A DNA stretch of 7,146 bases from DASQVO01 sp035640715. Its GTDB lineage: Bacteria > Actinomycetota > Actinomycetes > Streptosporangiales > Streptosporangiaceae. Positions 6,636 through 7,146 of the stretch are shown here, one piece after another. The notes below the pieces were generated by a model that was given only the letters and a program-made list of their open reading frames with translations, ran no database searches and was not told the DNA's origin. Numbering within the stretch: the first letter of the stretch is position 1; each line of letters begins with the position of its first letter. The position numbers and the translations under genes are program-made. The DNA is taken from NCBI GenBank assembly GCA_035640715.1, contig DASQVO010000004.1:1-7146 (forward strand). Reading direction: 5' to 3'.

Positions 6636-6840
6636 TGCGTTGCTCCCTGCTTGGCTTCTACGTTTACCGCGACGCAGGTTTCCGCCGGTGGGTCCACGAG
6701 CCGCGGCCGCCCGAAGGGACACGAGGTCCCCGTTCGGCATGGTGATTATCTCTTGCTGCCGATGTCGATTCCGGTCATCCCCTTCGTGAAGAAGATGAAG
6801 GACCGCCACAGTGGCCGGCCCAGGAGAAGGGAGAACCGAC
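6636..6840. other. divergent intergenic region between tenA and the YCII gene
   Basis: This 205-base region must carry the tenA promoter (minus) and the YCII-gene promoter (plus). It holds the tenA ribosome site AGGGAG (6648-6643), a small hairpin GGGAC-ACGAG-GTCCC (6716-6730), the ECF-like promoter candidate listed separately, and the YCII ribosome site AGGAGAAGGGAG (6822-6833). I found no convincing housekeeping -35/-10 pair for tenA. Confidence 0.5.
6763..6788 (+). promoter_or_regulatory. candidate ECF-sigma (ECF42-like) promoter of the YCII/DGPF gene
   Basis: TGTCGA at 6763-6768 is followed after 16 bases by CGTG at 6785-6788. From memory, ECF42 sigma factors, which are encoded beside DGPF-domain proteins, use promoters with TGTCGA at -35 and CGA/TC at -10. 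The match is full at -35 and partial at -10. Transcription would begin around 6794, leaving a leader of about 47 bases that contains the strong ribosome site. No ECF gene is in the window to confirm this. Confidence 0.45.
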
Positions 6841-7146
6841 ATGAAGCAGCACCTGCTTGCCGTCCACACGGTCGCCGGACAGCCCGTCCCCTCGCAGGAA
6901 CAGATGCAGCAGGCGTACAAGGCGGTCGATGCCTTCAACGCCGAGCTTCAGTCCGCCGGGGCCTGGGTGTTCGCTGGGGGCCTTCACCCGCCCACGACGG
7001 CCACCGTCGTCCGCGCGCAGGGTGGCCAGGTCGTCACCACGGACGGGCCGTTCGCGGAGACCAAGGAGCAGCTCGGCGGCTTCTGGGTCATCAAGGCCGC
7101 CGACCTGGACGCCGCCCTGGAGTGGGCGGCCAAGGGGTCTGCCGCC
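6841..7146 (+). CDS. YCII-related (DGPF-domain) protein, cut by the window edge
   Basis: My own translation from the ATG at 6841 gives 102 codons without a stop, running off the right edge; full-length relatives are usually about 115-130 aa, so most of the domain is present. The hallmark TTDGPFAETKEQLGGFWVI spans about residues 66-84, and the beta-strand/helix pattern (LAVHTV at the start, ADLDAALEWA at the end) fits the YCII ferredoxin-like fold. A strong ribosome site, AGGAGAAGGGAG, ends seven bases before the ATG. Biochemical function is unclear: some YCII proteins are small dehydrochlorinase-like enzymes, but the DGPF subgroup is best known as the partner of ECF42 sigma factor genes. That context, plus the promoter candidate just upstream, suggests the next gene rightward encodes such a sigma factor. 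Codon use is strongly G/C-ending. Confidence 0.9.
   Translation, partial: MKQHLLAVHTVAGQPVPSQEQMQQAYKAVDAFNAELQSAGAWVFAGGLHPPTTATVVRAQGGQVVTTDGPFAETKEQLGGFWVIKAADLDAALEWAAKGSAA

Overview
The window reads as chromosomal DNA of a high-GC actinomycete (Streptomyces-like or a relative). Third codon positions are strongly G/C-biased, intergenic gaps are short, and the families are typical of that group. No rRNA, tRNA, CRISPR array, transposase or integrase is visible. I count six protein genes: five complete and one cut by the right edge.

Layout. (1) Positions 5-532, minus: a GtrA-family four-helix membrane protein. Its TGA overlaps a possible ATG of a further minus-strand gene at the left edge. 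(2) 734-2305, minus: a 523-aa acyl-CoA ligase of the AMP-forming adenylating superfamily. (3) 2306-2782: a divergent, partly AT-rich intergenic region with a three-copy AACGATT motif. (4) 2783-4123, plus: an EPSP-synthase-fold enolpyruvyltransferase. It keeps the PEP-handling and catalytic residues but has changed several residues that hold shikimate-3-phosphate in true AroA. (5) 4241-5737, minus and convergent with it: a 498-aa FGGY carbohydrate kinase with an atypical sugar-site motif. (6) 5961-6635, minus: TenA (aminopyrimidine aminohydrolase / thiaminase II), with all seven expected active-site residues. (7) 6841 to the edge, plus: a YCII/DGPF-domain protein, preceded by a candidate ECF-type promoter.

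How the genes fit together. They do not form one obvious pathway. The acyl-CoA ligase and the enolpyruvyltransferase are divergent and share a control region. The enolpyruvyltransferase and the kinase converge on a short terminator zone. The kinase and TenA are co-directional but 223 bases apart. The middle block (about 2480-5740) has weaker G/C bias and more rare codons (ATA, CTA, CGA, and many NNT codons early in the enolpyruvyltransferase) than the flanks, which suggests accessory or transferred DNA.

The most interesting item is the enolpyruvyltransferase. It could be a secondary-metabolism enzyme acting on something other than shikimate-3-phosphate; NikO/PolA, which make 3'-enolpyruvyl-UMP in nikkomycin/polyoxin biosynthesis, are the known precedent. 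Second is the DGPF gene with its TGTCGA-N16-CGTG promoter candidate, which predicts an ECF42-type sigma factor gene just beyond the right edge. All family calls come from reading motifs; no database search was run.
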